Source: Sporosarcina limicola (GTDB lineage: Bacteria > Bacillota > Bacilli > Bacillales_A > Planococcaceae). Taken from it: a stretch of DNA of 36,011 nucleotides. The stretch covers positions 1-36,011 of the forward strand of contig NZ_JADBEL010000034.1 in NCBI RefSeq assembly GCF_014873855.1, written 5' to 3'. The position numbers and the translations under genes are program-made. The notes beneath the pieces are model-generated. The model was not told the DNA's origin, ran no database searches, and worked only from the letters and a program-made list of their open reading frames with translations. Shown piece by piece: positions 1 through 8,564 of the stretch; position 1 is the first letter of the stretch; every line of letters starts with the position of its first letter.

Positions 1-2
1 GC

Positions 3-149
3 ACAACCTACACGGATTACGAATCAGCAAGGCTGGCACTCTTTCACTATATCGAATCATGGTACAACCGGAAACGGATTCACGGAGCAATTCAATACAT
101 GACGCCGCAGCAACTAGAAGACTCTTGTCGTAGCAATATGGCCTCATGA
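3..149 (+). pseudogene. C-terminal end of an IS3-family transposase (partial, runs off the left edge)
   Basis: The first 49 codons read as the tail of an IS3/IS150-type DDE transposase (OrfB): an aromatic stretch ALFHYIESWYNRKRIH is followed by GAIQYMTPQQLE. In this family the W-YN--R-H--I-Y-TP pattern is the conserved end of the rve catalytic core, just after the last catalytic Glu. The start lies outside the window, so I cannot say whether the element is intact. No clear terminal inverted repeat is visible after the stop. It marks the left border of the accessory block that carries the ATPase-nuclease pair. Confidence 0.85.
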
Positions 150-207
150 TTTGAAGAATAATTGGGTTGTCGTAGTAATTTGAATAGTTGGCAAGTTTAA
201 AGTCTAC

Positions 208-290
208 ACTCAATTCCTGTATCCAGAGAAACTAATTAAAGGTGTCTATTTCGCTAATTGATTTCTCTGGATATAGGATATTCATTGAGT
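208..290. repeat. Long imperfect inverted repeat beside the IS relic
   Basis: The arms ACTCAATTCCTGTATCCAGA (from 208) and the complementary stretch ending ATTGAGT at 290 pair through TATCCAGAGAAA/TTTCTCTGGATA and beyond. There are two mismatched positions and a five-base insertion in the right arm. The loop is about 15 bases. No T-run follows, so a terminator is unlikely. It may be a miniature mobile element, a transposon end, or a cruciform left by insertion. The rest of 150-699 has no gene; it also holds a perfect AACATA-4-TATGTT palindrome at 599-614 upstream of the ATPase gene, which might be an operator. Confidence 0.6.
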
Positions 291-699
291 TGATGCCTGT
301 TTGAAAAAGACTTAACTTTATTGTGTCCATGGTATTGACTTAGAACCATCCATCAAAGGTAGTTATAATGTGGAATTGTTAATCTCATTTGAAGGACATG
401 TAAATTTATATTAATAGTGTGTGAAGAATTGAAAAGGCTATTCGGCAATCGGATTCACAGCTAATCACTCATATAACTTTAATCTAAAAATCTTAGTCAA
501 CTAGACTGTGGCTGGGAAGATTCATAAGTGCAGTGAAGAAAAATCAGTACTAATGATCTAGTCTATATAAATCCTATGTGTTAAATAAAACTAAATTGAA
601 CATAAATATATGTTAAAATGATTAAAAGGTATTAATATGTTTAAACCTATCTGAAAAAGTATAAAGTATAGAACAAAGAGATAAAAAGGGAGTGGCTTC

Positions 700-1887
700 A
701 TGATTAAACTTTTAGCTGAACAAGTTTTTAAACCAGCTTCATTTCCGGAATATACGTATGTATCAAGGATGTCAGAAGATATTAATGTAGATTATGAAAT
801 CAGACTAAAGCAGGCTTTAAAAATATCAGGGTGTTTAACATCGATAATAGGGCCTTCCAAAATGGGGAAAACCGTCTTATGTGAGAAGGTGATTGTTTTT
901 GAAAATTTAATAGAAGTAACAGGTGTAGACTTTAGTGATAAAAATGAGTTTTGGAATATTATTGGTGCTAAAGCGGGGTTGCCGATTAGTGGGCAATTTT
1001 CCGAGATGGAAAGGTTTACAGATCTTAATAACCAAAAAGAGGTTAACAAGACCGAGAAATTTATTTTGAATAAAGATGGGGTTATCAATCATTTTAAAGA
1101 GAATGGTTTAGTTTTGGTATTAGATGATTTTCATTATGCACAAGAGGAGGTTCAGCTGCATATTGCACAACAATTAAAAGATGCAATCAGAAAGGAATTT
1201 AAAGCCATTGTTATATCATTACCGCATCGGGCAGACGACGCAATCAGAAAAAATGCTGATTTATCGGGTAGGCTAAGCTTAATAAATATAGAACCTTGGC
1301 GGGAGGAAGAGTTGGAAGAAATCGCTAAGAAAGGTTTCAAAGAATTGGGAATAGAAATACAATCTGACATTGCGAAGAAAATATCGATTGAAAGTTTGTC
1401 TTCTCCTCAATTAATGCAATATATTTGTTTGAGTATTTGTACTTTATTGGATTCAGATAATGAGAAGATAATAGAGGTTCCCGAGAACATCTTAGAGTCA
1501 GCTTATAAATTTACAACTATCAATTTTGAATATAAAGATGTTGTTAAAGTCCTAAAAGAAGGCCCTAATCCAAGGGGGAAACAAAGAAATACATTTGATA
1601 CAAAATCAAAGAAAACGTTAGATATATATGGGTTAATCGTTGAAGCTATAGCTGATAATCCACCGTTAATGGGATTGACTATTGATGATATTAAAAATAG
1701 GATTGATAGTTTGTTGATTGATTCTGTAAAGAAGCCAGATAAACAATCAATTAGGGAGTCATTAAATAAGCTACAAGCCATCCTTGATGAAAAAGACAAT
1801 ATTTATAGGGTTTTTGAATGGAAAGATCACAAAGTACACATAGTAGACCCGTTATTCCTTTTCTACCTAAGATGGGGAAAGCATTAA
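700..1887 (+). CDS. P-loop ATPase of a two-gene putative defence system
   Basis: A 395-residue soluble protein. Walker A is GPSKMGKT at residues 51-58. Walker B is LVLVLDDFH near 137-145, with the acidic pair at 142-143. A sensor-like SLPHR follows at 173-177, then SGRL near 189-192. This is the arrangement of archaeal-type or STAND-like ATPases. The C-terminal 120 residues are rich in charged helices and end in FLFYLRWG, as in ATPases that carry a winged-helix tail. The start ATG is preceded by AAAAAGGGAGTGG. The nuclease gene follows after 19 bases and is surely cotranscribed. By analogy with other ATPase-nuclease pairs it probably senses an invader and licenses the nuclease. The sequence supports the ATPase call well; the defence role is inferred from the partner and the mobile-element context. 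Confidence 0.75.
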   Translation: MIKLLAEQVFKPASFPEYTYVSRMSEDINVDYEIRLKQALKISGCLTSIIGPSKMGKTVLCEKVIVFENLIEVTGVDFSDKNEFWNIIGAKAGLPISGQFSEMERFTDLNNQKEVNKTEKFILNKDGVINHFKENGLVLVLDDFHYAQEEVQLHIAQQLKDAIRKEFKAIVISLPHRADDAIRKNADLSGRLSLINIEPWREEELEEIAKKGFKELGIEIQSDIAKKISIESLSSPQLMQYICLSICTLLDSDNEKIIEVPENILESAYKFTTINFEYKDVVKVLKEGPNPRGKQRNTFDTKSKKTLDIYGLIVEAIADNPPLMGLTIDDIKNRIDSLLIDSVKKPDKQSIRESLNKLQAILDEKDNIYRVFEWKDHKVHIVDPLFLFYLRWGKH

Positions 1888-1906
1888 TAAGAATGGGGAG
1901 CTTATT

Positions 1907-2710
1907 ATGAAAATAAGAAAGAGCCAACAAGAATCTATTGACAGGATTCAACAACAGATTACTAGACTTAGTGAAATCAAAGATAGTAATTTATTGAAAG
2001 CTTTATTAAAAGATATTGAGAGAGAATTAGAGGGCTTTTTGGGTGCTAAGATGGTATCTCGTTTTAAATTGGAGACCGTTTATCAAGAAAATGAGTTTTC
2101 AGTGGTTGCTACACAAAAAAGTCTTGAAAAAGCACAAAAAAATGCGGTATTTTTTTTAGTTAACTTGCTTAGTGAATTTGAAATAAATTCCAATAAAACG
2201 GGATTTAATGATGATGATTGGCTCACTGAAGAAATAGCACTTTGCATAATAAGAAGAATATTAAATAACTTTTACTACCACATAGAGGCAATGTATGAAG
2301 CCAACGTACATGGTAAGGCTTTTATAACAAAAGAAAAATTAGATGGAATAAAAATAGGCAATGAATATGATGTTCAGCGAATTCTTTATTCACTTGTTAA
2401 ACCAGTTTTCCCTGAGGCAAGATTAGAAGTCACTGATGACACAGGATATGGTTCGATTAGATATGATATTATTATTGACAAATATAATACTGTTATAGAA
2501 GTTAAATGTTCAAGGGCTTCTATGACTAAGAAAAAACTAACAGAAGAAGTTGCTTCGGATGCGTTTCATTACAAATACGCAAACATATTTTTCTTCTTAT
2601 ATGACAAGCATAAGATTATAGATAATAAGACAGCCTTTATTGTCGCATACAGTAAAATTTACAATGATAAAAAGATAGAAACGGTTATTATTCAGCCAAT
2701 AAGCCTGTAA
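1907..2710 (+). CDS. PD-(D/E)XK nuclease (DpnII/MboI-like C-terminal domain), partner of the ATPase
   Basis: A 267-residue protein. The N-terminal half (1-135) is mostly helical and charged and I do not recognise it. The C-terminal half has the layout of a restriction-type nuclease: a helix around YDVQRILYSLV (154-164), FPEARLEV, then the active-site strands RYDIII (Asp187) and VIEVK (Glu198, Lys200), giving D-X10-E-V-K. This resembles the PD-(D/E)XK domains grouped with DpnII/MboI that occur at the end of many STAND defence proteins. Here the nuclease is a separate polypeptide 19 bases after its ATPase. No methyltransferase is present, so a classical restriction-modification system is unlikely. 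The likely role is degradation of DNA (or another nucleic acid) once the ATPase is triggered. Confidence 0.75.
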   Translation: MKIRKSQQESIDRIQQQITRLSEIKDSNLLKALLKDIERELEGFLGAKMVSRFKLETVYQENEFSVVATQKSLEKAQKNAVFFLVNLLSEFEINSNKTGFNDDDWLTEEIALCIIRRILNNFYYHIEAMYEANVHGKAFITKEKLDGIKIGNEYDVQRILYSLVKPVFPEARLEVTDDTGYGSIRYDIIIDKYNTVIEVKCSRASMTKKKLTEEVASDAFHYKYANIFFFLYDKHKIIDNKTAFIVAYSKIYNDKKIETVIIQPISL

Positions 2711-2759
2711 TAGTTCGCACTTACTTAGCTCGACTAACTCTTCTAAAATGAAGAGAACA

Positions 2760-2796
2760 CCCCAGCCAATAAAACTTTTGGCTAGGGTACTGTTTT
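2760..2796 (+). terminator. Terminator after the ATPase-nuclease pair
   Basis: CCCAGCCAA at 2761-2769 pairs with TTGGCTAGGG at 2778-2787 (one mismatch) and is followed by TGTTTT. It separates the pair from the convergent OsmC-like gene and may act in both directions. Confidence 0.6.
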
Positions 2797-2841
2797 ATAT
2801 AGTGTATAGTCATGTTGTATCTTGGACAAGAATATACAAAA

Positions 2842-3303
2842 CTATTTTTTAGTCCACTTAACCTCAACGGAAATTCCTGCATCTACGAATAAGTTATAGA
2901 CAGGACATCTTCGTTCAACCTCATTTTTTAGTATAGCTAAAGCCTCATCCGATTCTGTTGTTTCTATTTCGAGTGAGAAACGAACCTTCTGAAAATAAGT
3001 TTTCACATTTTCATCGCCCATTAGACCTCTAACATCGACGATACCCGTCGTTTCAAAGGAGATATCGGTAAATGTAAATTTTTGTTCTGCTGCGATAAGT
3101 GGTATCATGACTGCTTTGCAGCCATTCAAAGCGGCGGCAATATATTCAAGAGGGGTTCCGCCAGCATCTGTTCCTCCTAACTCGGTGGGTTCATCCATCA
3201 GAAAATCTTCGAAGTGACGAATCGTATTTGTAGAACAAATTCCGTCCTCCCACTTTCCCTTTGCTGCCATTTTCACAAGCGAACTTTTCTTTGAAGTCGT
3301 CAT
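2842..3303 (-). CDS. OsmC/Ohr-family peroxide reductase-like protein
   Basis: A 153-residue protein of typical OsmC size. The two redox cysteines of the family are present: one in the helix AALNGCKAVM (about residue 62) and one in VERRCPVYNLF (about residue 133). The usual GGTDAGGTPLEYIAAAL lead-in precedes the first. OsmC/Ohr proteins reduce organic or fatty-acid hydroperoxides in the cytoplasm as dimers. The subgroup here looks like the OsmC-like/YhfA branch rather than true Ohr, so the substrate is uncertain. GGAGGATGTTAAATG gives a clear ribosome site. It is a single gene, convergent with the nuclease gene. Confidence 0.9.
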   Translation of the reverse strand: MTTSKKSSLVKMAAKGKWEDGICSTNTIRHFEDFLMDEPTELGGTDAGGTPLEYIAAALNGCKAVMIPLIAAEQKFTFTDISFETTGIVDVRGLMGDENVKTYFQKVRFSLEIETTESDEALAILKNEVERRCPVYNLFVDAGISVEVKWTKK

Positions 3304-3566
3304 TTAACATCCTCCTCATATAATCACAACTATTCTGATAGGTATTATGATGTAAAAGAAATAGAAAGTAAAGAAAATAGATAATAGCGCACTCGACACA
3401 TTCAATGGGTAAGTATAAAAAAATACTGAAGTCAATTCTATTAACTAATACATCATAAGTAATAGAGTCATGTTAGAATTAGTCGATGGAAAGCTAAAAG
3501 TCTCCCCATAATTGAGTGATCATTAAAAAGAATCACGGTTACCTCATGAGAATGCCTCGTTGATAG

Positions 3567-3596
3567 TTGAGAGATATGCCGAATTATTGGTATAAT
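3567..3596 (+). promoter_or_regulatory. Sigma-A-type promoter of the XRE-cupin regulator
   Basis: TTGAGA at 3567-3572 and a perfect TATAAT at 3591-3596 are separated by 18 bases. Transcription would begin about 30 bases before the regulator's start codon. Confidence 0.6.
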
Positions 3597-3631
3597 GGCG
3601 TAAGATTTTGAATAAATTAGGAGGAGTTCAT

Positions 3632-4201
3632 ATGAATGATAAAATAGGAGATAGCATTAAAGAATTAAGACTTAACAAAAGAATGACCCTAAGTGAGGTG
3701 TCAAAAAAGAGTGGATTATCAATTAGCTTTTTATCGCAGGTCGAACGTTTTAAAAGTTCAGTCACATTAACTTCACTGAAAAAAATTTCGGAAGCTCTTG
3801 ATGTAAATCTAAGTTATTTCTTTCATACTAATGTCGATCAAAGCCCAAGTATTACTAGAAACAAAGAACGAGAGGAGCATAATTATCAAGATATGAACTT
3901 CAAGTTTTCTAATTTATTGGGCAACTTTCAAAATCCAGTATTTGAACCAATTATTGCAACATTGTTACCAGGTGAAAAACAAAGGAAGCCATACTCACAT
4001 AAAGGACAGGAGTTCTTATATGTATTAGAAGGTACATTAACTGTTATTTTAGATGATAATGAGCATCTTTTACACTTGGGTGATAGTCTTCATATTGACT
4101 CAACAACACCTCATACCTGGTTCAATGCTTCTGAAAAGCCGGCGAAGTTGTTAATTGTTGCAACGTTGGCTGAAGGTGGCATGATGAATAGATTTCATTG
4201 A
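3632..4201 (+). CDS. XRE-family regulator with C-terminal cupin domain
   Basis: A 189-residue protein when started at the ATG behind AGGAGGAG (3619-3626); an in-frame TTG at 3608 has no such site. Residues 6-60 form an XRE helix-turn-helix (LRLNKRMTLSEVSKKSGLS, then ISFLSQVE). A cupin_2 barrel fills about 110-185 (GQEFLYVLEGTLTVIL, then LHLGDSLHID and TPHTWFN). This is the PuuR/SinR-like HTH-cupin architecture, in which the cupin binds a small metabolite and modulates DNA binding. Its position just upstream and on the same strand as the TRAP operon suggests it controls uptake and use of the TRAP substrate. That link is inference. Confidence 0.88.
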   Translation: MNDKIGDSIKELRLNKRMTLSEVSKKSGLSISFLSQVERFKSSVTLTSLKKISEALDVNLSYFFHTNVDQSPSITRNKEREEHNYQDMNFKFSNLLGNFQNPVFEPIIATLLPGEKQRKPYSHKGQEFLYVLEGTLTVILDDNEHLLHLGDSLHIDSTTPHTWFNASEKPAKLLIVATLAEGGMMNRFH

Positions 4202-4339
4202 AAATTATTTTCCGACTTACGTATTGCAACATTTTAAAAATAAGGTCCACTTCGAATTTAAAGCAATTGAACTGTAGCTGTTTGGAATGAAGAAGTGGAT
4301 TCATTTTTTTAAAAAGTAAAACCTTTTATCAAAATAATG

Positions 4340-4367
4340 TTGACAATGAAAAAATCACAACTATAAT
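4340..4367 (+). promoter_or_regulatory. Strong promoter of the TRAP operon, with a 210-base leader
   Basis: TTGACA at 4340-4345 and TATAAT at 4362-4367 are spaced by 16 bases. Between 4202 and this promoter is a weak hairpin (TCCACTTC 4246-4253 with GAAGTGGA 4292-4299, T-run after) that could end the regulator transcript. The leader 4374-4583 contains GGAGGTG followed by very short frames (for example ATG AAG TGA at about 4488) and no recognisable riboswitch. Confidence 0.65.
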
Positions 4368-4583
4368 TAACTGAAGAGTAAACTTTTTCATAGTTATCGG
4401 ATTATTAGGGAACTAGTAATGGATACTAGACATTGTATTTTCCCCAACTATTTTTTTTGATTCAAAATTGAAGTGGAGGTGAAAAAAATGAAGTGAAGGA
4501 GAAAGTTTATGCGGAAATAAGTTGCCTAATGCATTTATTGAAACAGGTAACAAGTTGTTGAATTAGATAGAGGAGGGTAATTC

Positions 4584-5693
4584 ATGGGATTTTTTAAAGG
4601 AAAGAAGAGAAGGAACTCTGGAATTGTAATCGGTTTCATTATTGCGACGTTAGTAATGATAGTCTCGGCATGTTCGCCACAAGGTGAAAGTGGGAAAGTA
4701 AGTAATGGGAAAGTTTATAAGTGGAGGATGGTTACACATCAAATTCCAGGTACGTCCAGATATGATGGAACCATTTTGCCTTTTGTTGAAGCAGTGAAAG
4801 AAGCTTCCGGTGGCAGATTAATTATTGAACCGTATGGTGCGGATAACTTATTCCCTTCAACAGATACTTTTGATTCTGTTAAAGATGGTGTAGTTGAAAT
4901 GGCTGCAATTTATACTGGATTTTGGACAGGGAAAGATCCTATATTCGCCCTAGGTGGAGGAACAATGCCTGGAGATCCGATTCAAGGTTTTGCAGAGCAT
5001 TACTACCGATCTGACAAATTGGAACCATTGATTAGTAAAGTCTATGAAAAACATGGCATTAAAAATTTGGGGTCATTTGATTATGCACCAGAAGAAATAT
5101 TGCTTTCAGCTACCCCTATTCGTTCAATAGATGATTTCAAAGGTAAAAACATCAGAGCAGCAGGGATTGCAAGTATCTATTACGGAAAATTAGGCGCATC
5201 GGCAATCTCATTATCACCTCCAGAAATCTACACGGGGCTACAATTGGGAACGGTGGATGCTGCTGAATATAATGATTTTCTTGTGAATAAAGAGCTAGGG
5301 TTACATGAAGTTACAAAATATGTGATTGAACCAGCTTTACATGTTGGACCAAGTTCTGATAAAGAACTAATTGTTAATCCGAAGGCATGGGAGTCTCTTC
5401 CTGATGACTTGAAAGCTATCGTGATGACTGCAAGAGACGAAGCTAGATATAACTCGGCAGTCGCTTACGGCGTAGAGAACCAGAAAGCGAAGCAAGAGTG
5501 GTTAGATAGTGGTGTGGAAATTATTCAATTACCTGACGCGGACGTAGAAGAAATGAGGAAAGTGGCATTTGACTTGCTTCTTGAATACAAAAATGAAGGT
5601 GCTGCGAGTGAAGAGTATATTAATGCCTACGCAGAAGTGTTATATGATCTAGGCTATGTAGAAGATGCAAAAAAGCTTGGTTATACCCGTTAA
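4584..5693 (+). CDS. dctP: TRAP transporter solute-binding lipoprotein (DctP family)
   Basis: A 369-residue protein. A basic N-terminus (KGKKRRN) precedes a hydrophobic helix ending in the lipobox VSAC, with the lipid-modified Cys at about residue 30, so it should be anchored outside the membrane. The mature part follows the DctP fold: YKWRMVTHQIP, an LIIEPYGADNLFPS strand-loop, DDFKGKNIRAAG (the family's KGKKIR region), and GLQLGTVDAAEY near 215. The Arg in KNIRAAG is the usual carboxylate-binding residue, so an organic acid ligand is likely; the exact substrate is unknown. It is the first gene of an operon with dctQ, dctM, a DapA-family lyase and a broken aldehyde dehydrogenase. Confidence 0.92.
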   Translation: MGFFKGKKRRNSGIVIGFIIATLVMIVSACSPQGESGKVSNGKVYKWRMVTHQIPGTSRYDGTILPFVEAVKEASGGRLIIEPYGADNLFPSTDTFDSVKDGVVEMAAIYTGFWTGKDPIFALGGGTMPGDPIQGFAEHYYRSDKLEPLISKVYEKHGIKNLGSFDYAPEEILLSATPIRSIDDFKGKNIRAAGIASIYYGKLGASAISLSPPEIYTGLQLGTVDAAEYNDFLVNKELGLHEVTKYVIEPALHVGPSSDKELIVNPKAWESLPDDLKAIVMTARDEARYNSAVAYGVENQKAKQEWLDSGVEIIQLPDADVEEMRKVAFDLLLEYKNEGAASEEYINAYAEVLYDLGYVEDAKKLGYTR

Positions 5694-5703
5694 AGAACAA
5701 AAG

Positions 5704-5736
5704 TCCCGTCTTGTTTTTAACTAAAATAGGGCGGGA
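5704..5736 (+). terminator. Hairpin between dctP and dctQ (possible attenuator)
   Basis: TCCCGTC (5704-5710) pairs with GGCGGGA (5730-5736), followed by ATTTAAAAAA rather than a good T-run. Such hairpins often keep the binding protein more abundant than the membrane subunits. It could also be an mRNA-stabilising 3' structure for dctP. Confidence 0.4.
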
Positions 5737-5784
5737 ATTTAAAAAACTGATAAATCAAATCCAAATAGAAGTGGTGAGATTATT

Positions 5785-6297
5785 ATGAGAAGAATTTTGG
5801 AAGTGATAGATAAAATCTCTTATTGGTCTGGAAAAATTGTTAGTTTTTTGATCATACCGCTTACCTTAGTTATTTGTTATTCCATTGTGATGAGGAAGTT
5901 TTTTTCAAAAGCTCCCGATTGGGGATTTGAGGTACCCATCTTTCTATTTGGAATAGGAATTATGGTGGCTGGTGCTGAAGTTCTTCGTGTAAATGAGCAT
6001 ATATCAGTAGACGTTATTCCGAGGCTTCTGTCAGCAAAAGCGCAAGTAGCATTGAAGATATTTTCAGCATCAATAATAATTATTGTATGCCTGTTTATGG
6101 CCGGCCAAGGATATAAATTGGCGTTGAGTTCTACTTTGATAAATGAACATTCGTCTCATCAAAGTTCTTTTAATCCTCCGATATGGTGGTATAAGTGGTT
6201 CATACCTCTTTCGGCAGTATTAGTTCTTTTGCAGGCTATTCGCCATTTGGTCGATGAAATACTTGTACTTCTAGGAAAGGAGACTGAAAATAAATGA
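5785..6297 (+). CDS. dctQ: TRAP transporter small membrane subunit (DctQ family)
   Basis: A 170-residue protein with four predicted membrane helices (about 17-37, 50-70, 90-110 and 130-155). Family signatures include a polar PDWGFEVPIF segment entering helix 2 and the VNEHISVDVI loop (compare REHI-VDV in other DctQ proteins). It pairs with DctM to form the sodium-driven permease. The stop overlaps the dctM start by four bases (ATGA), implying translational coupling. Confidence 0.88.
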   Translation: MRRILEVIDKISYWSGKIVSFLIIPLTLVICYSIVMRKFFSKAPDWGFEVPIFLFGIGIMVAGAEVLRVNEHISVDVIPRLLSAKAQVALKIFSASIIIIVCLFMAGQGYKLALSSTLINEHSSHQSSFNPPIWWYKWFIPLSAVLVLLQAIRHLVDEILVLLGKETENK

Positions 6298-7607
6298 TTC
6301 TTGAATATGCGCCAATAATAATGTTTCTTCTCTTGTTTCTATTACTTTTCCTAGGAGTACCTATTGCTTTTTCTTTGAGTTTTACAGGCCTTGTATTTGC
6401 TTATTTTTTGTGGGGAATACAGAGTACGAGTCTTTTGACGAGTGCCGTCTGGGGTGTAATGAATAACTTTACGCTTATTGCAATCCCTTTGTTCATATTT
6501 ATGTCGATATTATTGGAGAAGTCGAATATAATTGCCGATCTTTACGAAACGGTTTATAAATGGTCAGGCGGTTTAAGGGGTGGCTTAGCAATAGCGACAA
6601 TCTTGGTTGGTGCTATTATTGGAGCAATATCAGGCGTAGTTGCAGCCGGAGTAATCGGTTTAGGTTTGATTGCATTGCCACAGATGCTTAAATATAAATA
6701 TCAGGAAAACCTAAGTTTAGGCGCTGTTATGGCAGGTGGAACTTTGGGTCAACTTATCCCTCCAAGTTTGAATATGGTAGTTTATGGTGCGATTACTGGC
6801 GTTTCCGTTACAAGTCTTTTTGCAGGTGGGTTGGGTACGGGAGTTTTCCTTGCAGGCTTGTTTATTGTCTATATTCTTGTTCGTTCATTGCTCCAAAAAG
6901 ATTTGGCTCCAGCACTTGAAAAGGAAAAAAGAGCAACATGGGAAGAGAAATTTAAATCATTAAAATCTATTATTCTACCTATGGTTTTGATTTTTGTTGT
7001 ATTAGGAGCAATATTTACCGGAACTGCTACTCCGACAGAGGGTGCTGCTGTTGGGGTTTTAGGTACAATAATCATTAGTTTAGTTACTAAAAGGCTTAGT
7101 TTCAAAGGATTCCAAGATTCTTTAACAGCAACTCTGAAAATGTCAGGGATGGTCGGCTGGATACTTGCTGGGGCAGCATGCTTTAGTTCGGTATTCTCAG
7201 GTGTGGGCGGAAATCGATTAGTCGCAGATATGGCCCAAGCTGCACCAGGTGGTAAATGGGGAATTCTTGTATTCTCTTTAGTATTTATAATCATTTTAGG
7301 GATGTTTTTAGAAACAATGGCATTGATTATGTTGGCAGCACCTATCATATCACCATTAATTGCCGACGCTGGATTTGATCCATTATGGTGGGGGATTATC
7401 TTTATGGTAGTTCTACAATTAGCCTACTTGACACCGCCATTCGGATTTGCAATATTTTATCTGAAGAGTGCAGTGGGTAATAAAATTCCAATAGAGAAGA
7501 TTTATAAAGCCACAATTCCTTTTATTATTCTACAGCTTATAGCGGCTATTGTATTTATAGTTTTCCCGGATCTAGCTCTATGGTTACCCGGGTTATTAAA
7601 AAAGTAA
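6294..7607 (+). CDS. dctM: TRAP transporter large permease subunit (DctM family)
   Basis: A 437-residue, very hydrophobic protein with about 12 membrane segments, the usual DctM size. Typical motifs are LGVPIAFSLSFTGL at the N-terminus, the AGGTLGQLIPPSLNMVVYG region near 145-165, TPTEGAAVGV near 245 and the LAYLTPPFGFAIFY stretch near 375-390. It forms the transport channel and uses the sodium gradient to import the ligand delivered by DctP. It starts inside the dctQ stop codon and is followed after 48 bases by the lyase gene. Confidence 0.93.
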   Translation: MILEYAPIIMFLLLFLLLFLGVPIAFSLSFTGLVFAYFLWGIQSTSLLTSAVWGVMNNFTLIAIPLFIFMSILLEKSNIIADLYETVYKWSGGLRGGLAIATILVGAIIGAISGVVAAGVIGLGLIALPQMLKYKYQENLSLGAVMAGGTLGQLIPPSLNMVVYGAITGVSVTSLFAGGLGTGVFLAGLFIVYILVRSLLQKDLAPALEKEKRATWEEKFKSLKSIILPMVLIFVVLGAIFTGTATPTEGAAVGVLGTIIISLVTKRLSFKGFQDSLTATLKMSGMVGWILAGAACFSSVFSGVGGNRLVADMAQAAPGGKWGILVFSLVFIIILGMFLETMALIMLAAPIISPLIADAGFDPLWWGIIFMVVLQLAYLTPPFGFAIFYLKSAVGNKIPIEKIYKATIPFIILQLIAAIVFIVFPDLALWLPGLLKK

Positions 7608-7655
7608 GAGCAATAGAAGATGTATCATTAACATAAAAATTAGGAGGAATTTATA

Positions 7656-8549
7656 ATGGTAAAACTTGAAGGGGTATTCCCTGTACTAGTTACACCCATG
7701 TTGAACGAACAGGAAATTGATTGGGAAGGTTTCAAAAATAATATCGAACACTTCATCAATGAAGGCGTAGCAGGTCTTGCCATCAATGGAAGTACAGGTG
7801 AGTTTGTCAGCTTGACGAAGGAAGAGCGTTTTAAGGCAGTTGAAGTCGCGGTTGCGCAAGTGAATGGACGTATTCCACTTGTTGTTGGAACGGCAGCGGA
7901 AACGACGGCAGATGCGATTGAGTTTACACAACAGGCTGAACAAGCTGGTGCAGACGCTTCATTGTTAATTAACTCGTATTATTCACATCCGAAAGAGAAC
8001 GAAATCTATGAACACTTTAAAGCAGTTGCAGAGTCTGTTAAATTCCCGGTTATGATTTACAACAATCCATTCACATCTGGTGTTGACATCAGCACGGAAA
8101 CGATTCTAAAAGTCGGACGTGACGTTGAAAATATTACACATATTAAAGAATCAAGCGGTGGAATCGGCAAGGCACGCGATATCGCTCGACAAGGGGCAGG
8201 TTTCATTAAAGTATTCTGTGGTTCTGAAGACCTTGCTATTGAATCATTTCTAGTTGGGGCAACCGGATGGATTTCTGTCTCAGGTAACATTGCACCAGGT
8301 CTAGTGACAGCTATGTACAATCATGTTCAAAACAATGAAATGGATGAGGCATGGGCACTTTACGACAGACTTCTGCCACTTTGTGAGTTTCTTGAAGGAT
8401 CTGGAAAATACGTTCAAATTGTTAAACGGGCGATGGATTTACAAGGTTTGGCAGGCGGACCTTGCCGTAGACCGAGACTGCCATTGAATGAAGAAGAAGA
8501 TGCAAAGTTGAAAGCATTGCTCCAAAGCTTGGAAGCAGTCAAAAACTAA
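7656..8549 (+). CDS. DapA-family class I aldolase/lyase
   Basis: A 297-residue (beta/alpha)8 protein of the dihydrodipicolinate synthase/N-acetylneuraminate lyase family. Visible signatures are GVFPVLVTPML, the ketoacid-binding NGSTGEF near 45-50, the catalytic Tyr in PVMIYNNP near 136 and the Schiff-base Lys in THIKESSG near 165. AGGAGGA lies eight bases before the ATG. Because it sits in a catabolic TRAP operon with an aldehyde dehydrogenase, it is more likely a degradative lyase or dehydratase (for example keto-deoxy-glucarate dehydratase or hydroxyproline-pathway deaminase type) than lysine-pathway DapA. Sequence alone does not fix the substrate. Confidence 0.88.
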   Translation: MVKLEGVFPVLVTPMLNEQEIDWEGFKNNIEHFINEGVAGLAINGSTGEFVSLTKEERFKAVEVAVAQVNGRIPLVVGTAAETTADAIEFTQQAEQAGADASLLINSYYSHPKENEIYEHFKAVAESVKFPVMIYNNPFTSGVDISTETILKVGRDVENITHIKESSGGIGKARDIARQGAGFIKVFCGSEDLAIESFLVGATGWISVSGNIAPGLVTAMYNHVQNNEMDEAWALYDRLLPLCEFLEGSGKYVQIVKRAMDLQGLAGGPCRRPRLPLNEEEDAKLKALLQSLEAVKN

Positions 8550-8564
8550 AAGGTGGAGCGTTGA

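Noticed and set aside
126..179. Near-direct repeat TGTCGTAG(C/T)AAT at 126-137 and 168-179
   Set aside because: Only two copies, one inside the transposase coding end; too short to call an attachment site or CRISPR-like repeat.
4488..4565. Short frames in the dctP leader behind GGAGGTG
   Set aside because: The ATG frame has two codons and the GTG frame about 22 with no likeness to known leader peptides; kept only as a note in the promoter entry.
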